A stretch of 13,772 nucleotides of DNA from the NCBI GenBank assembly GCA_018663485.1, contig JABJQI010000139.1, positions 1 to 13,772 of the forward strand. The letters run 5' to 3'. Source of the stretch: Opitutia bacterium. GTDB taxonomy: Bacteria > Verrucomicrobiota > Verrucomicrobiia > Opitutales > Coraliomargaritaceae. Below are positions 13,122-13,772 of the stretch, one piece after another; within the stretch, counting starts at the first letter, position 1, and each line of letters begins with the position of its first letter. The notes beneath the pieces were generated by a model that was given only the letters and a program-made list of their open reading frames with translations, was not told where the DNA came from and did not search any database. The position numbers and the translations under genes were made by a program.

Positions 13122-13772
13122 TTAGTCTTCGTAGCCGTTTGGATTGGCTTGATGCCATGCCCACGCGCTGGTGATGATGGATTTCAAGTCAGGGAACTTT
13201 GGATCCCATTTGAGTTCACTGGTGATCTTGCCGCTGGCAGCAATTAATGTAGCTGGATCGCCAGCACGGCGTGGTTTCACATCTGCAGGGATCGCGTGGC
13301 CTGTCACTTCGCGTGCAGTCTCGATGACTTGCTTGACTGAGTAACCTTGGCCGTTGCCGAGGTTGTAGATTTTATCTTCGTTCTCGATCGCACCGAGCGC
13401 GAGGATGTGTGCCTGCGCCAGATCGATCACGTGAATGTAGTCGCGCACGCAAGTGCCGTCTGGCGTGTCGTAGTCGTCGCCGAACATGTAGATCTGCTCG
13501 CGTTGCCCGAGTGCCACTTGTAGCACGAGTGGGATGAGGTGCAGTTCTGGAGTGTGATCTTCGCCGCGCTCGACGCTAGCGCCGGCTGCATTGAAGTAGC
13601 GCAGAGCTGCGTAGTTGAAGAACGGGTATATGCGAGACATCCAGTGTAGGTAGCGCTCGATGATATATTTCGATTCGCCGTAAGGGCTACCTGGGATGAT
13701 GCGCTCATCTTCGGCGATGGGCATACGCTCTGGATCGTCAAACAAGTTGGCCGTGGAAGACAGTATGAAGCG
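13122..13772 (-). CDS. galE: UDP-glucose 4-epimerase, C-terminal part
   Basis: NAD-dependent short-chain-dehydrogenase-type epimerase that interconverts UDP-galactose and UDP-glucose. The window has the last 216 residues of about 330; the Rossmann NAD-binding start lies past the right edge and the frame is open to it. Visible motifs: FILSSTANLF with the catalytic Ser/Thr region, SPYGESKYIIERYL with the catalytic Tyr-x3-Lys, YAALRYFNAAGAS, GTCVRDYIHVIDLAQAHILAL and YNLGNGQGYSVKQVIE. These are standard for GalE, and a stop after ANPNGYED gives the usual length of the C-terminal substrate domain. galK follows 27 bp downstream on the same strand, so the two are probably one operon for galactose use. 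The identification is secure. Confidence 0.95.
   Translation of the reverse strand, partial: RFILSSTANLFDDPERMPIAEDERIIPGSPYGESKYIIERYLHWMSRIYPFFNYAALRYFNAAGASVERGEDHTPELHLIPLVLQVALGQREQIYMFGDDYDTPDGTCVRDYIHVIDLAQAHILALGAIENEDKIYNLGNGQGYSVKQVIETAREVTGHAIPADVKPRRAGDPATLIAASGKITSELKWDPKFPDLKSIITSAWAWHQANPNGYED

Overview
The window looks like the chromosome of a Verrucomicrobiota bacterium, most likely of the marine Opitutales/Puniceicoccales (Coraliomargarita-like) type. This rests on the mix of protein types (a degenerate kinase fused through PEGA-like repeats to an FGE-sulfatase domain, an actinobacterial-type LeuA, a UbiA-like membrane protein) and is inference, since no rRNA is present. Most of the window is chromosomal housekeeping DNA. 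I see no transposase, phage gene, CRISPR array or complete mobile element.

Layout, left to right. Positions 1-542 (minus) hold the N-terminal third of the Hsp90 chaperone HtpG, cut by the window edge. Upstream of it, on the same strand, is a DapF-family protein (685-1542) in which both catalytic cysteines are serine. Divergent from it is a four-TM hybrid-like sensor histidine kinase (1670-4111, plus) ending in a degenerate receiver domain; its last 44 bp overlap the end of the convergent leuA (4068-5765, minus). The 329-bp leuA-coaC gap contains a good candidate for a leucine attenuator on the leuA side: a -35 box, a 17-residue leader peptide with five leucines, and mutually exclusive stems. 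On the plus strand, monofunctional coaC (6095-6667) is followed after 9 bp by a 1005-residue pseudokinase-TM-PEGA-FGE fusion (6677-9694). A UbiA-like membrane protein (9819-10607, minus) converges on that fusion, with a 16-bp perfect palindrome between them.

From 10756 the character changes: a tRNA-Ala(GGC), then a gene-poor, AT-richer stretch holding two tandem paralogous 74/77-residue two-TM proteins on the minus strand. They have a strong Shine-Dalgarno, a hairpin-rich leader, an operator-like inverted repeat and a clear intrinsic terminator. I could not assign these proteins to a family; they and the leuA leader are the least explained parts of the window. The right end (11859-13772, minus) is a galE-galK pair for galactose use (Leloir pathway), with galE running off the edge.

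Working together: galE/galK handle galactose; leuA commits carbon to leucine and appears to be leucine-controlled; coaC serves coenzyme A synthesis. The histidine kinase and the pseudokinase fusion are membrane-anchored sensing or scaffolding proteins with no partner visible here.
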